A stretch of 64,000 nucleotides of DNA from Mesorhizobium loti (GTDB lineage Bacteria > Pseudomonadota > Alphaproteobacteria > Rhizobiales > Rhizobiaceae). Each line of letters begins with the position of its first letter. The stretch's first letter is position 1. The notes below the pieces were generated by a model that was given only the letters and a program-made list of their open reading frames with translations, made no database searches and was not told the DNA's origin. Both the position numbers and the translations under genes were made by a program. This document shows, in pieces, positions 25,313 through 35,778 of this stretch. The stretch covers positions 1,426,001-1,490,000 of the forward strand of contig AP017605.1 of the NCBI GenBank assembly GCA_002356515.1, read 5' to 3'.

Positions 25313-26449
25313 ATGATGCGGGAAACAAGCTTACCCCGAGCCGCCGCGCCATTCCTGGGTTTTGCCAGGCTCTTGCGCCGCCACGCCTTCGCCATCGCTT
25401 CCGAGCAGGTCTCCGGCTTCATGCAGGCGGTGACCCTGCTCGGACCGCGCTCGATGAACGATATCCGCGAGGCTGCGCTCGCAACGCTTGCGCCCCCACC
25501 CGATCGCCGCGACGAATTCGAGGCGCATTTCCAGAGCCATTTCTACGGCAACACTTCGGCCGTGGTCGAAGCCGACGCCGACGAGGAGACCCGCATCAAG
25601 GATGATGGCGGCGCCGACGACGAGCGGATTGAAGCCGAGCACAGCCAGGAAGGCGGCGAACTGTCATCGGCCCTGGAGCAGTTGAGCACACGCGACTTCC
25701 AGCGCGACGACGACAGACTGACCGCCTTCCGCCGCAAGTTGTCGACCGCGCTGCCCGCCCGCCGCTCCTTCCGCACCGTGCGCACCCATTCGCGTGGCAA
25801 GCTCGACCTGCGCCGCTCATTGCGCGAAATCGTCAGCGCCGATGGCGACGTGCCCTCGCCGCTGCTGCGCCGCCGCCAGACCGTGCCGCGCAAGCTGCTG
25901 ATGTTGATCGACGTCTCCGGCTCAATGAAACTGCATACCGCCGATTACCTCAAGCTGGCGCATGCCGCCGTGCAAGGCGCCGACCGTGCCGAGATCTTCA
26001 CCTTCGGCACGCGGCTGACCCGCATCACCGCGGCGCTCCGCATTCGCGACCGCGATCAGGCGCTGGCCCGCGCGGCCGCCCAGGTCGACGACTGGGACGG
26101 CGGTACCCGCATGGGGCCGACACTGCTGGCCTTCCTCTCGGTGCCGCGCTTTTCGTCCTTTGCGCGCGGCGCCGCTGTCGTCATCCTGTCAGACGCGCTG
26201 GAGCGCGGCGACCATGCCGAGCTGGAGATGGCGATGCGAAGGCTGAGCGCCCGCGCTTTCCGGCTGTCGCTGGCCACACCTTTGGCCGGCGACCCGCGCT
26301 TCCGCCCAGTGACGGCGGCTCTCCGCGCCATACTGCCGGTGCTGGACGATCTGGTCGACGGCTCCTCGCTCGCCGGCCTCACCGATTTCATCCTGTCGCT
26401 GGCCCGCCCTGCTCCGGCCGCGGCGACAATCTGGAAAAGGGTTTCGTGA
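25313..26449 (+). CDS. VWA-domain protein (CoxE-like)
   Basis: A 378-residue protein of the CoxE type. An acidic N-terminal half (about 1-190, DADEETRIKDDGGADDERIE) precedes a von Willebrand A domain with the metal-ion-dependent adhesion motif LMLIDVSGSM near 196-205 and the second-loop threonine in GGTRMGP near 265. CoxE acts with the MoxR ATPase CoxD in maturing the CO dehydrogenase active site. ATG codons at 25313 and 25316 are both possible. The start lies ten bases after the inverted repeat. The gene overlaps the amidohydrolase start (TGATG). Confidence 0.85.
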   Translation: MMRETSLPRAAAPFLGFARLLRRHAFAIASEQVSGFMQAVTLLGPRSMNDIREAALATLAPPPDRRDEFEAHFQSHFYGNTSAVVEADADEETRIKDDGGADDERIEAEHSQEGGELSSALEQLSTRDFQRDDDRLTAFRRKLSTALPARRSFRTVRTHSRGKLDLRRSLREIVSADGDVPSPLLRRRQTVPRKLLMLIDVSGSMKLHTADYLKLAHAAVQGADRAEIFTFGTRLTRITAALRIRDRDQALARAAAQVDDWDGGTRMGPTLLAFLSVPRFSSFARGAAVVILSDALERGDHAELEMAMRRLSARAFRLSLATPLAGDPRFRPVTAALRAILPVLDDLVDGSSLAGLTDFILSLARPAPAAATIWKRVS

Positions 26450-27336
26450 TGCAGAAAGCCATCGACGCACATTTCCATATCTGGCGCCAACAGGACCAAC
26501 CCTGGCTGGTCGGGCCGATGGTACCGCGCATCTTCGGCCCCTACGAGCCGATCCGCCGCGACTACCCGATCGGGGAATTCCTCGAAGACCAGAAAGGCTC
26601 GGGCGTCGAAAAGGCCGTCTATGTTCAGACCAACTGGGCGAAGGAGGATTTCGAGAAGGAAGTCGCCTTCCTGCAGAAGACGGCTGACGAGACCGGCTGG
26701 CCGCACGCCGTCGTCGGCTATGCCGACATGACGGTCGACGATGTCAGGCCGCAGATCGACCGGCTGATGAAATACAAGCTGCTGCGCGGCGTGCGCATGC
26801 AACTCCACTGGCACGAAACACCGGCCTTTCGCTTCGCCGCCTCGGCGGATCAGGTCATCGACCCCAAGGTGCGCGCCAATGTCGCCAAGTTGAAAGACTA
26901 TGGCCTGTCCTTCGACCTGCAGCTCTTCCCCGCCCAGATGAAGGACGGGCTGGCGCTGGTCGGCGAGAATCCGCAAACCAATTTCATCCTAACCCATGCC
27001 GGCATGCTGACCGGCATGGAGCCGGAAACCACCGAGGCCTGGAAGGCCGGCCTGCGCACGCTCTCAGCCGCGCCGAATTTCTACGCCAAGCTGTCCGGTC
27101 TCGGCACCTTCGTCCACCGTAACGACCCGGCGTTGATCGCCTATATCGTCGACAATGCGATCGACATTCTGGGCTCGGACCATCTGATGTTCGGTTCGAA
27201 CTTCCCGATCGAGAAGCTGTGGACCAGCCACGCCGAACTGATCAAGGCGCACCGCGATGCGGTGGCCAGGCATGGTGCCGCCGCCGAGGCCGATATCTTC
27301 TGGAACACGGCCGAGAAGGTTTACAGGCCGGTCTAG
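26449..27336 (+). CDS. Amidohydrolase family 2 protein (COG3618 type lactonase/hydrolase)
   Basis: A 295-residue TIM-barrel amidohydrolase. The HxH metal motif is at residues 9 and 11 (DAHFHIW); THAGML near 181 and GSDHLMFGSNFPIEK near 243-257 are the later active-site blocks. Relatives include 2-pyrone-4,6-dicarboxylate lactonase and sugar lactonases. As the last gene of the molybdenum hydroxylase operon, overlapping the VWA gene by one base of TGATG, it may open a lactone or ring product made by the hydroxylase. Substrate unknown. Confidence 0.85.
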   Translation: MQKAIDAHFHIWRQQDQPWLVGPMVPRIFGPYEPIRRDYPIGEFLEDQKGSGVEKAVYVQTNWAKEDFEKEVAFLQKTADETGWPHAVVGYADMTVDDVRPQIDRLMKYKLLRGVRMQLHWHETPAFRFAASADQVIDPKVRANVAKLKDYGLSFDLQLFPAQMKDGLALVGENPQTNFILTHAGMLTGMEPETTEAWKAGLRTLSAAPNFYAKLSGLGTFVHRNDPALIAYIVDNAIDILGSDHLMFGSNFPIEKLWTSHAELIKAHRDAVARHGAAAEADIFWNTAEKVYRPV

Positions 27337-27443
27337 CGCAGCTTCTTCCTTCTCCCCTTGTGGGGTCCGAAGGACGGGGCGAGACCCGTGGCTCGCCCCA
27401 GGGCGGTGGACTCGCGAAGCGAGGTCGGATGAGCAACCGTGTT

Positions 27444-28576
<1,133 letters not shown>

Positions 28577-28665
28577 GGGTGTTCCAGGGAACACCGACGT
28601 CTCACTCCGCTGGAACACCCCTCATCCGTCTCGGCGCTGCGCGCCGATCCACCTTCTCCCACAAG

Positions 28666-29822
28666 GGGCCTGTTGCGTAATTGGCTGGTTGTGATTCTCT
28701 GAGACATAAGCTCGGAGGACGAACCGATGGCGGTGAAGCGGACAGGTCAGTTGAGTCTGGTGGAGGGATTTCTGGGCGACAAGCTGTCGGGTGGCTCCTC
28801 GCCGCTCGACCGGTTGTCTGGCCTTGTGAAGTGGTACCGCTTCGAGAAGCTGCTTAACCCTCTGCGCGATGACGGACCGGGTCGGGCGGCTTGGCCGCCG
28901 CTGGTGCTGTTCAAGGCACTGCTGCTGCAATCGCTTTATGGGCTGTCGGATCGCGAACTTGAGGAGGCGCTCGGCGACCGGCTGTCGTTCCGGCGTTTTG
29001 CCGGGCTTGGGTTGGGAGAGAGCATTCCCGACCACACGGTGCTCTCGCGCTTTCGCAATCTGCTTGTCGGTGAAGGGCTGCTAGAGAAGCTGTTTGGCGA
29101 ACTCGACCGGCAGCTGGAGAAGGCCGGCGTGATCCTGAAGCGCGGCACGATGCTGGATGCAACGCTGATCGATGCAGTCTCAGCGCCGCCGACAGCTGAG
29201 CGGCCTTCGAAAGATGCGGACGCCCGTGTCACCACGCGGCAGGGCAAGGGCGGTTTCACTTTTGGCTACAAGGCCCATGTCGGCGTGGATGAGGGCTCTG
29301 GCATCATCCGCACGGTGATCACCACACCGGCCAACGTCAACGACACGGTGATGGCCGATGACTTGATCCGCAGCGACGAGAAGACGGTGTGGGCCGATGC
29401 CGCCTACGACACGCACGCCCGGCGTGCCCGGCTCAAGGCCGAGGGCAAGAAGGTGCGCATCGCGCGCCGCCCCAACAAGCATCATCCGGAGCTGCCGTTG
29501 CGGCTCAAACGCTACAATCGCCTCATCGCCAGGCGTCGGGCGGCGGTGGAGACCACCTTCGCCACGCTCAAGAACCGCATGAAGCTGACCGCGATCCGCT
29601 ATGTCGGACTGGCCAAGGCGTCCGCCCAAGTGACGATGGCGGCGATCGCCTTCAACATGCGCCGATGGGCCGCCATCACGGGATAGGTGCGCCTGCAGTC
29701 CGGCCGTACGGGCCGAACCGCCACCTCAACCCCTCAAAACCAGACTCCAATCCACAAGCGCAAGCAACAACCCGCTGCATTCCACTCCCGTCCGCGCACT
29801 CCCGAAACTGCGCAACAGGCCC
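28666..29822 (+). mobile_element. IS5-family insertion sequence
   Basis: An element of about 1157 bp. Its left end GGGCCTGTTGCG (28666-28677) is repeated inverted at the right end (29811-29822), with partial matching beyond. ACAAG flanks it on both sides (28661-28665 and 29823-29827) as a target duplication; because the flank and ends share G/C runs the duplication could be read as 5, 7, 9 or 11 bp depending on the exact end chosen. The 135 bp after the transposase gene carry no recognisable gene. Confidence 0.88.
28727..29686 (+). CDS. IS5-family transposase (DDE type)
   Basis: A 319-residue transposase with an N-terminal DUF772-type domain (PLVLFKALLLQSLYGLSDRE) and a DDE domain: first D in MLDATLID near 145, second D in VWADAAYDT near 223 and the glutamate in RRRAAVETTFATLKNR near 275. 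GGAGGACGAACCG precedes the ATG. It is intact and full length, so the element is probably functional. Confidence 0.95.
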   Translation: MAVKRTGQLSLVEGFLGDKLSGGSSPLDRLSGLVKWYRFEKLLNPLRDDGPGRAAWPPLVLFKALLLQSLYGLSDRELEEALGDRLSFRRFAGLGLGESIPDHTVLSRFRNLLVGEGLLEKLFGELDRQLEKAGVILKRGTMLDATLIDAVSAPPTAERPSKDADARVTTRQGKGGFTFGYKAHVGVDEGSGIIRTVITTPANVNDTVMADDLIRSDEKTVWADAAYDTHARRARLKAEGKKVRIARRPNKHHPELPLRLKRYNRLIARRRAAVETTFATLKNRMKLTAIRYVGLAKASAQVTMAAIAFNMRRWAAITG

Positions 29823-29855
29823 ACAAGGGGAGAAGGAAGAAGGCGCCACAAGCCC

Positions 29856-31121
29856 TCACTGCGTCGGCAGCATGCCCTCGACGTCGCTGGCAGCATCCGT
29901 CAGCGCTTCCTTGGGCGAGGCCGACAGGTCGACGATGCGCGACAGATTGTCGACGATCGTCCGCGTTACCTTGACACCATTGGTTCCCGGGAAGGCATAC
30001 CACGGAACCATCAGCGGCATCTGGCTGAGCCCGGCCTGGAACAGCGGGTTCTTCTTGTAGAAATCGCCGAGATAGTCTGACGATTTCGCCGCCAGCTCGT
30101 TGTTGGGGACATAGCCGGTGCCCGGCACGACGACGGAAGCGCCATAGGGACCGGCGGCGAATTTCGCGAACTTCCAGGCGGCCTCCTGCTTGGCCTCGTC
30201 CTTGGTCAGGATGACGACGGCATTGCCGCCGGTCGGCAGATGGCCGTTGACCGGATCGATCAACGGGATTTTCGCTGTGCGCAGCGTGAATTTGTCACCG
30301 ACATTCTTGATCGTGTTGACCAGCGCACCTGTGGTTTGGAATTCGAAACCGACCTTGCCGGCCGCGAAGGCCTGCTCGCCTGCCGGCTTGGTGAACACCG
30401 GCATACCGCCCTCCTTCACCATCCGCTCGAGGATCTCCACAGCCTTCTCGCCTTCCGGCCCATTGAAGGCGACCTTGCTTTCGTCCTCGTTCAGCATCTT
30501 GCCGCCGGCGCCGAACAGCAGCGCCGAGAACATCCAGTCATCGCCCTGCCAGCGGAAGTCGATGCCGTCGACGCCATTGCCGAGCGCCTTGATCTTGCCG
30601 CCGAGCGCGATCACCTCGTCCCAGGTCTTGGGCGGATTGTCCGGATCGCCGCCGGCCGCCTTCACCAGGTCGGCATTGTAATACATGATCGGATTGGAGG
30701 TGGCGAAGGCGAGGCCGACCTGCTTGCCGTTGACCTGCGCCAGCTTCAGGATCGTGTCGGAGAAGCCGAGCTCCGCCATATTGCCTTCCTTCTTGACCAG
30801 CGGGCCGAGATCGACGGCGACGTCGCGTTCATTGAGCATGCGCAGGCGGTTGAGGCCGATGAAGGTGATGTCGGGCATCTCGTCGGTGCCGGCCTGGCGA
30901 AGAATGGTCTGGATGCCTTCCTCATAGGTCGCCGACGGGCTGGCGAACTGGATCTTGATGTCGGGATTTTCCTCCATGAACTTCTTCGAGATCGTGTCCA
31001 TCACGTTCTTGAAGAAGCCCGGCATCGGGTAGTGAACCGTCAGTGTCGTTTCGGCATAGGCCGGAAGGGCTGCCGCCAGCGACACCGCCGCTGCGGCGAA
31101 AATCCTGGAAAAATGCTTCAT
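29856..31121 (-). CDS. CUT1 ABC transporter substrate-binding protein
   Basis: A 421-residue extracytoplasmic protein with signal peptide (about 1-23, ending LPAYA) and the fold of MalE/UgpB-type binding proteins: MPDITFIGLNRLRMLNERDVAVD, YYNADLVKAAGG and DPDNPPKTWDEVIAL are characteristic. TGGNAVVILTKDEAKQEAAWKF is the C-terminal lobe signature. The ATG at 31121 is preceded by AAGGAG. It is the last gene of a five-gene operon (34888 to 29856), unusual as binding-protein genes often come first, and ends 14 bp from the interrupted repeat. Ligand unknown; glycerol phosphate or another phosphate-containing compound is possible given the phosphoesterase. Confidence 0.9.
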   Translation of the reverse strand: MKHFSRIFAAAAVSLAAALPAYAETTLTVHYPMPGFFKNVMDTISKKFMEENPDIKIQFASPSATYEEGIQTILRQAGTDEMPDITFIGLNRLRMLNERDVAVDLGPLVKKEGNMAELGFSDTILKLAQVNGKQVGLAFATSNPIMYYNADLVKAAGGDPDNPPKTWDEVIALGGKIKALGNGVDGIDFRWQGDDWMFSALLFGAGGKMLNEDESKVAFNGPEGEKAVEILERMVKEGGMPVFTKPAGEQAFAAGKVGFEFQTTGALVNTIKNVGDKFTLRTAKIPLIDPVNGHLPTGGNAVVILTKDEAKQEAAWKFAKFAAGPYGASVVVPGTGYVPNNELAAKSSDYLGDFYKKNPLFQAGLSQMPLMVPWYAFPGTNGVKVTRTIVDNLSRIVDLSASPKEALTDAASDVEGMLPTQ

Positions 31122-31160
31122 TGCTAGTGCTCCTTGTTGGCCCAATTGGTTGTAGGCAGA

Positions 31161-31991
31161 TCAGCCTTTGAGACCGGTCATGGTGATGCCTTCGACGAAG
31201 CGTTTCTGCGCGAGCAGGAAGGCGGCGACGAGTGGAAGGGTGATGATCAGCGTGGCGGCCATTAGCGCGCCGTAGTCGTCGCCGGCCTCGGCGGCGCGGA
31301 AATACATCAGGCCAAGCGGCGGCGTGGCGTAGGCCTGCTTGCTGACGACGATCAGCGGCCAGTAGAGGTCGTTCCAGTGCGCGACGACGGAAAAGATCGC
31401 GAAGGCGGTGACCGCCGGCCAGGCATTGGGCACGATGACGCGCGCCACGATGCCGAGTTCGGACATGCCGTCGAGCCGTGCCGCGTGCAGCAGATCATCG
31501 GGCATGGCGCGGAAGAACTGCAGGAACATGAAGATCGCGAACACCGATATGGTGAAGGGCGCGACCAGCGAGGTGTAGCTGTTCAAGAGCGACATCCGGT
31601 CGAAGGCGACATAGAGCGGCAGCGCCGTCGCATGGATCGGCACCAAGAGGCCGAGCATGACCAGCACCATCATCAGCCGCGCGGCGCGGAACTTCAGTTT
31701 GGCCATCGCATAGGCGCAAGGGATGGCGACCACCACTTGGAAGAAGAAGATCAGGCCGCAGACGACGACGCCGTTCCACAAAAGCGTCGCCATCGGCACC
31801 TTGGCAAACGCCTTGGCGAAATTCTCGGCGAAGTAGAAATGCTGCGGGATGAGCGTCAGCGACGAGGTGAAGATGTCGCTCTGCGTCTTGCCCGCTGTCG
31901 AGATCATGAAGATGTAGGGCGCAAGGATCATCAGCGCGCCGAGCGAAAGCAGCGCGAAGCGGATGATGCGGCCAGCCGGAATGCCTGTCAT
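31161..31991 (-). CDS. CUT1 ABC transporter permease (MalG/UgpE type)
   Basis: A 276-residue membrane protein with six predicted membrane segments and the EAA loop LLHAARLDGMSELGIVARVIVP near 185-206, whose form (E-A-A-x2-D-G-A-S) is characteristic of inner-membrane subunits that contact the ATPase. The ATG at 31991 overlaps the previous permease stop codon as ATGA. It pairs with the upstream MalF-like subunit. Confidence 0.9.
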   Translation of the reverse strand: MTGIPAGRIIRFALLSLGALMILAPYIFMISTAGKTQSDIFTSSLTLIPQHFYFAENFAKAFAKVPMATLLWNGVVVCGLIFFFQVVVAIPCAYAMAKLKFRAARLMMVLVMLGLLVPIHATALPLYVAFDRMSLLNSYTSLVAPFTISVFAIFMFLQFFRAMPDDLLHAARLDGMSELGIVARVIVPNAWPAVTAFAIFSVVAHWNDLYWPLIVVSKQAYATPPLGLMYFRAAEAGDDYGALMAATLIITLPLVAAFLLAQKRFVEGITMTGLKG

Positions 31992-32911
31992 GTGTAGTGC
32001 ACCCGCCGGTCGAGCACGCGGTATTGCAGAAGCATCAGCACGACCAGGATCGCCAGGAAGACGACGGTCATTGCCGAGGCGTAGCCGACGCGCAGATAGA
32101 CGAACCCTTCCTGGTAGATGGTGAAAAGCAGCACTTCCGACGCCTTGTTGGGCCCGCCGTCGGTCAGCATTTTCACCGTCTCGAAGACCTTCACCGCATT
32201 GGTGATGCTGATGGTGACGACGAACAGCGTCGTCGGTCCGAGCATCGGCCAGGTGACGAGGAAGAACCGGTCGAGCGCCGATTTCGCGCCATCGACGTGC
32301 GCGGCGGCATAGAGCTCGCGCGGGATCGCCGTCAGGCCGGCCAGGAACAGCACCATGTTGAAGCCGACCGACTGCCAGACGCCGATGATCGACAGGCTGT
32401 AAAGCACGGTGTTCGACGCGCCGAGCCAGTTCGGGCCGGGAATGCCGGCAAGCGAAAGCAGCGCGTTGAGCGGCCCGATCGTCGGGTGGAAGATGTATTG
32501 CCAGACCGTCGCCATGGCGACGATCAGCGAGGCGACGGGCAGGAAATAAACGGTGCGGAAAAAGCCGCGCGCCCGCCCCTCGCCTTCGATCAGCAGGGCA
32601 ACCCCCAGGCCAAGCACGATCGAGACCGGCGCGACAATCGCCGTGTAGACCGATGTGTTCCATAGCGACCGGCGGAAGGTGCGGTCGTTCAGGAGATGCG
32701 CGTAATTCTCGAAGCCGACAAAGCGGAACTTGCCGTAGCCGAGTTCGAAATCGGTGAAGCCGAGAAAGATGACGGCCGCCACCGGCAACAGCACGAACAG
32801 CAGCAACAGCAGGATGGCCGGCGCCGCCAGCAGCCAGGCGGTCCGATCCTCGCTGCGCGCGCGCAGTGCCGCGGCGCTCGGGACATTGCCCGCCAGCGCG
32901 ACGCTAGACAT
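31988..32911 (-). CDS. CUT1 ABC transporter permease (MalF/UgpA type)
   Basis: A 307-residue permease. A short cytoplasmic leader precedes the first membrane segment at about 25-45; ELYAAAHVDGAKSALDRFFLV near 210-230 is the EAA loop that docks on the ATPase. The ATG at 32911 overlaps the end of the ATPase gene by eight bases. It forms the membrane channel with the next gene. Confidence 0.9.
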   Translation of the reverse strand: MSSVALAGNVPSAAALRARSEDRTAWLLAAPAILLLLLFVLLPVAAVIFLGFTDFELGYGKFRFVGFENYAHLLNDRTFRRSLWNTSVYTAIVAPVSIVLGLGVALLIEGEGRARGFFRTVYFLPVASLIVAMATVWQYIFHPTIGPLNALLSLAGIPGPNWLGASNTVLYSLSIIGVWQSVGFNMVLFLAGLTAIPRELYAAAHVDGAKSALDRFFLVTWPMLGPTTLFVVTISITNAVKVFETVKMLTDGGPNKASEVLLFTIYQEGFVYLRVGYASAMTVVFLAILVVLMLLQYRVLDRRVHYT

Positions 32912-34055
32912 AGGCCGGCTCCTGCCGAGCGCCCGCCGCGATGCGCAGCCGCTTTCCTTCCGGTCCGAAGACCATCGCCTGTTCGGGGGCCAGAAGGACA
33001 CCCACCTTCATTCCGGCGATCAGGTCCCTTGCCTCTTGCGGCGCCAGCTTGGCGACGACGCTGTCGCCGGAGGCGTCGAGACGGCAATGGGCGATGACCT
33101 CCGAACCGAGGAATTCGAGGCGCTCGATCCGCCCGGCAAGGCCGCTGCGCCCGCTGGGGGACAGTTTGACGAATTCAGGCCGGATGCCGAGGCTGACCGG
33201 GCCGTTTGCCACTTTCTCCAGCAAAGCCAGCCGGATGCCTTCGAAGCCGACGCGGCCGTTTTCGGCCTGCGCCTGGATGATGTTGATCCTCGGCTGGCCG
33301 ACGAAACGCGCGACCTCGATATGAGCGGGGTCGTTGTAGATCATTTCGGGTGCTGCGAGCTGCAGCAGATTGCCGCCGATCATCACCGCCACGCGGTCGG
33401 CCATCGAAAGCGCCTCGGCCTGATCGTGCGTCACATAGAGCGTCGGCACGCCGGCGCGGCGGTGCAGCTCGACGATCTCGCCTCGGGCATGGACGCGCAG
33501 ATTGGCATCGAGGTTGGACAGCGGCTCGTCCATGAGAAAGATGCTGGGCTGGCGCACCATCGCTCGCGCCAGCGCCACACGCTGCCGCTGGCCGCCCGAC
33601 ATCTGCCCCGGCTTTCGGTCGAGCAGATGGTCGATCTTGAGCAAACCCGCCATCTCGCGGACATCGCGTGAAATACCGGTGCGGATCTCCTTCTGGCCGG
33701 GCAGCAGCGAGCCGACCAGCGGCAGGCGCTGCGACCGGCTCAGCCGCTTCATGGCGAGCGGCACGGCGATGTTCTGTCCCGCCGTCAAATGCGGGTAGAG
33801 CGCGTAGGACTGGAACACCATGGCGATGTTGCGGTCGGCCGCGGCAACCGGCGACATGTCCCTCCCGTCGACGAAGATGTCGCCGCTGTCGGCATGGTCG
33901 AGCCCCGCCAGAATGCGCAGCAAGGTGCTCTTGCCGCATCCGGAGGGGCCGACGAGCGCGATGAACTCACCGGCTTCGACATCAAGGCTGACGCCATTCA
34001 GGATGGCATTGCCGCCGAAGGATTTCTTCAGGCCGCGAAGCGACAGCGCGCTCAT
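32904..34055 (-). CDS. CUT1 ABC transporter ATP-binding protein (MalK/UgpC type)
   Basis: A 383-residue ATPase. Walker A GPSGCGKST near 37, Q-loop MVFQSYALYPHL near 83, signature MSGGQRQRV near 152, Walker B IFLMDEPLSNLD near 173 and H-loop YVTHDQ near 205 are all canonical. The C-terminal third holds the OB-fold (TOBE) regulatory domain. An insert-like stretch around 100-130 (RLPLVGSLLPGQKEIR) is longer than in typical MalK. It overlaps the phosphoesterase stop codon as ATGA. Two copies should form a symmetric ATPase dimer. Confidence 0.92.
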   Translation of the reverse strand: MSALSLRGLKKSFGGNAILNGVSLDVEAGEFIALVGPSGCGKSTLLRILAGLDHADSGDIFVDGRDMSPVAAADRNIAMVFQSYALYPHLTAGQNIAVPLAMKRLSRSQRLPLVGSLLPGQKEIRTGISRDVREMAGLLKIDHLLDRKPGQMSGGQRQRVALARAMVRQPSIFLMDEPLSNLDANLRVHARGEIVELHRRAGVPTLYVTHDQAEALSMADRVAVMIGGNLLQLAAPEMIYNDPAHIEVARFVGQPRINIIQAQAENGRVGFEGIRLALLEKVANGPVSLGIRPEFVKLSPSGRSGLAGRIERLEFLGSEVIAHCRLDASGDSVVAKLAPQEARDLIAGMKVGVLLAPEQAMVFGPEGKRLRIAAGARQEPAYV

Positions 34056-34888
34056 GACGCGACCCGCTTGCGAACCTTGTGCGCCTCGTGCGGATAGACA
34101 TCGGCCACCACATCGTCGAGGACGTAGGTGGTCATGCCGGGGATGGCGACGATCTCGCTGGCGACCGTGTCGCCGAATCGATGAATCACAGCGCCAAGCA
34201 GCCGCTCTCCCGGCATGTCGCGCTCCATGTCGCCGACCACGAAGGCCGCCGACGGACCCCAGACCAGCGAGGTGTTTTCGTAATGGCCTTGCCATGCCCG
34301 GTGCAAATGACCGCTTGCGAACAGCGCGACGTCGTGAGCCGCGATCAGATCATAGAGGCGCCGCCGCTGCGCCGGCCTGACGCTCCAGTAGCCGGTATCG
34401 CCCTCACCGGGTTCATCGATAAACAGCGGTTTGTGGGCGAAGAGCGCAACGCGCCGGCCGCCGCGACTTTCCAGCACGCTCCGCAGCCATTCGAACTGCG
34501 CCTCGTCCTCGGCATCGTCAAACCCCATCAACAGGCTGTCGAGCCCGATGAGGCGCCAGTTGCCAGTGTCCTCCATCCAGTAATCAGGGCCGACCAGCCG
34601 GCGCCAGCGCTCAAGGCGTCCGGCATTGACCGGCTGCAGCGAGCCGGGGAGATGGCCGACATCGTGATTGCCGGGCACCAGCTGCATCGGCGCGGAGATT
34701 TCCCGCATCAAATCCATGCAGAAGGCGATGTCGTCGTCCTTGTCGGCACCGTCGACGCTGAGGTCGCCGGTATGGATGACAAGGTCGGCGCCGCTCTGCG
34801 CGATCCAGGCGGCGAGCGGCTCCCAATTGCCGTTGAAGTGCGGCTTGGTCGGGCTGAAATGGGTGTCTGTGATCTGAACGATTTTCAT
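34052..34888 (-). CDS. Metallophosphoesterase (calcineurin-like, CpdA/GpdQ-like)
   Basis: A 278-residue metallophosphoesterase. The five metal-binding blocks are visible in order: ITDTHFS (6-12), HTGDLSVDG (42-50), VPGNHDVG (75-82), LFAHKPL (about 150) and ASGHLHRAW (about 190). Relatives cleave cAMP or glycerophosphodiesters. It is cytoplasmic (no signal peptide). As first gene of an operon with a CUT1 importer it may hydrolyse the imported phosphodiester. GGTGGAGCC precedes the ATG. Confidence 0.88.
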   Translation of the reverse strand: MKIVQITDTHFSPTKPHFNGNWEPLAAWIAQSGADLVIHTGDLSVDGADKDDDIAFCMDLMREISAPMQLVPGNHDVGHLPGSLQPVNAGRLERWRRLVGPDYWMEDTGNWRLIGLDSLLMGFDDAEDEAQFEWLRSVLESRGGRRVALFAHKPLFIDEPGEGDTGYWSVRPAQRRRLYDLIAAHDVALFASGHLHRAWQGHYENTSLVWGPSAAFVVGDMERDMPGERLLGAVIHRFGDTVASEIVAIPGMTTYVLDDVVADVYPHEAHKVRKRVAS

Positions 34889-35132
34889 GCCGGCTCCACC
34901 ATGCGAGCCGCGCCCCCAGGCGAGCGGCATCGCATGGGGCTTCCTTAGTGCCGTTCCATGTCACTTCCTTAACAGCCGCTGGGATAAATTGTGCAAATGC
35001 GAACAGCTGCCGACGAAGAGTATCAGCGAAGATCGCCGAAGCGCGGAAATTGAAGATATTTCAGACACTTGCTGCTGTTAGTCGGCGCATCGGCCGCGCT
35101 CACAATCCTGTGACACGCGACAGAAGTCAGGC

Positions 35133-35540
35133 TCACTTCACCTCGAATTGCGGATCGACCGGGATCTGCATCGCTGTCACCAGATGGTTGGTCTGGCCAG
35201 CGAGCCCGATGATCGACACCAGCTCGCCATGCTGCACGTCGGTCATGCCCTTGGCCCGGGCGGCGGCCGTATGCGAGTGGACACAGTAGGAACAGCCATT
35301 GGCTGTCGACACCGCGATGTAGATCATCTCCTTGGTCAGCGGATCGATGGCGCTATCCGCGACCATCACCGCCTTGAGCTGTTCCCACACCCGCTTCAGC
35401 GACGCCGGATCATTGGCCAGCCCGCGCCAGAAATTGTTGACGAAATCCGATTTGCGCGTCGCCCTGATGTCATCGAACACGGCCTTGACCGCCGGGATTT
35501 TTTCGACCTCGGCGTCGCTGAGGAGTCTTGTGGTGGTCAT
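35133..35540 (-). CDS. AhpD-like carboxymuconolactone decarboxylase family protein
   Basis: A 135-residue all-helical protein. The CxxC-x3-H redox motif NGCSYCVHSH near residues 81-90 is the AhpD active site, and IDPLTKEMIYIAVSTAN precedes it as usual. Such proteins reduce peroxiredoxins or act as alkylhydroperoxidases. GAAGGAAAACACC precedes the ATG. It is a single gene; upstream (35541-35640) is its promoter region and then a repeat. Confidence 0.88.
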   Translation of the reverse strand: MTTTRLLSDAEVEKIPAVKAVFDDIRATRKSDFVNNFWRGLANDPASLKRVWEQLKAVMVADSAIDPLTKEMIYIAVSTANGCSYCVHSHTAAARAKGMTDVQHGELVSIIGLAGQTNHLVTAMQIPVDPQFEVK

Positions 35541-35640
35541 GGTGTTTTCCTTCGTTGAACCGTAGCGTGAATTGAATCAGGTCCTAAGCAATCTCGGCTA
35601 ATCCCCTCGCCCGATTCACTTTTTCCAGCGCTGGCGTGGA

Positions 35641-35778
35641 GATTCAGGTCAGGCCGAGTCGAAAATGGTGGGTTCCGAGAACCGGAGCGGAGCGTACTTT
35701 TGGTACGTGAGCTCAGTTCTACTGCGACGCAGTAGAACGGGGAAGCGCAGGAAGCCGCCATTTGGCCTCACCTGAATC
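35641..35778. repeat. 138-bp palindromic intergenic repeat
   Basis: GATTCAGGT (35641-35649) is mirrored by ACCTGAATC (35770-35778). Inside, GTTCTACTGCG and CGCAGTAGAAC (35716-35738, one-base centre) form a perfect hairpin and a shorter CGTAC/GTACG hairpin lies at about 35693-35707. The repeat ends inside the last codon of the ATPase gene, so it likely supplies that operon's 3' end. It resembles mesorhizobial intergenic repeats. Confidence 0.75.

Noticed and set aside
34889-35132. Pho box upstream of the phosphoesterase operon
   Set aside because: CTGTGACACGCGACAG near 35109 has CTGT/ACAG elements but does not give the 7-4-7 direct repeat spacing expected of PhoB sites.
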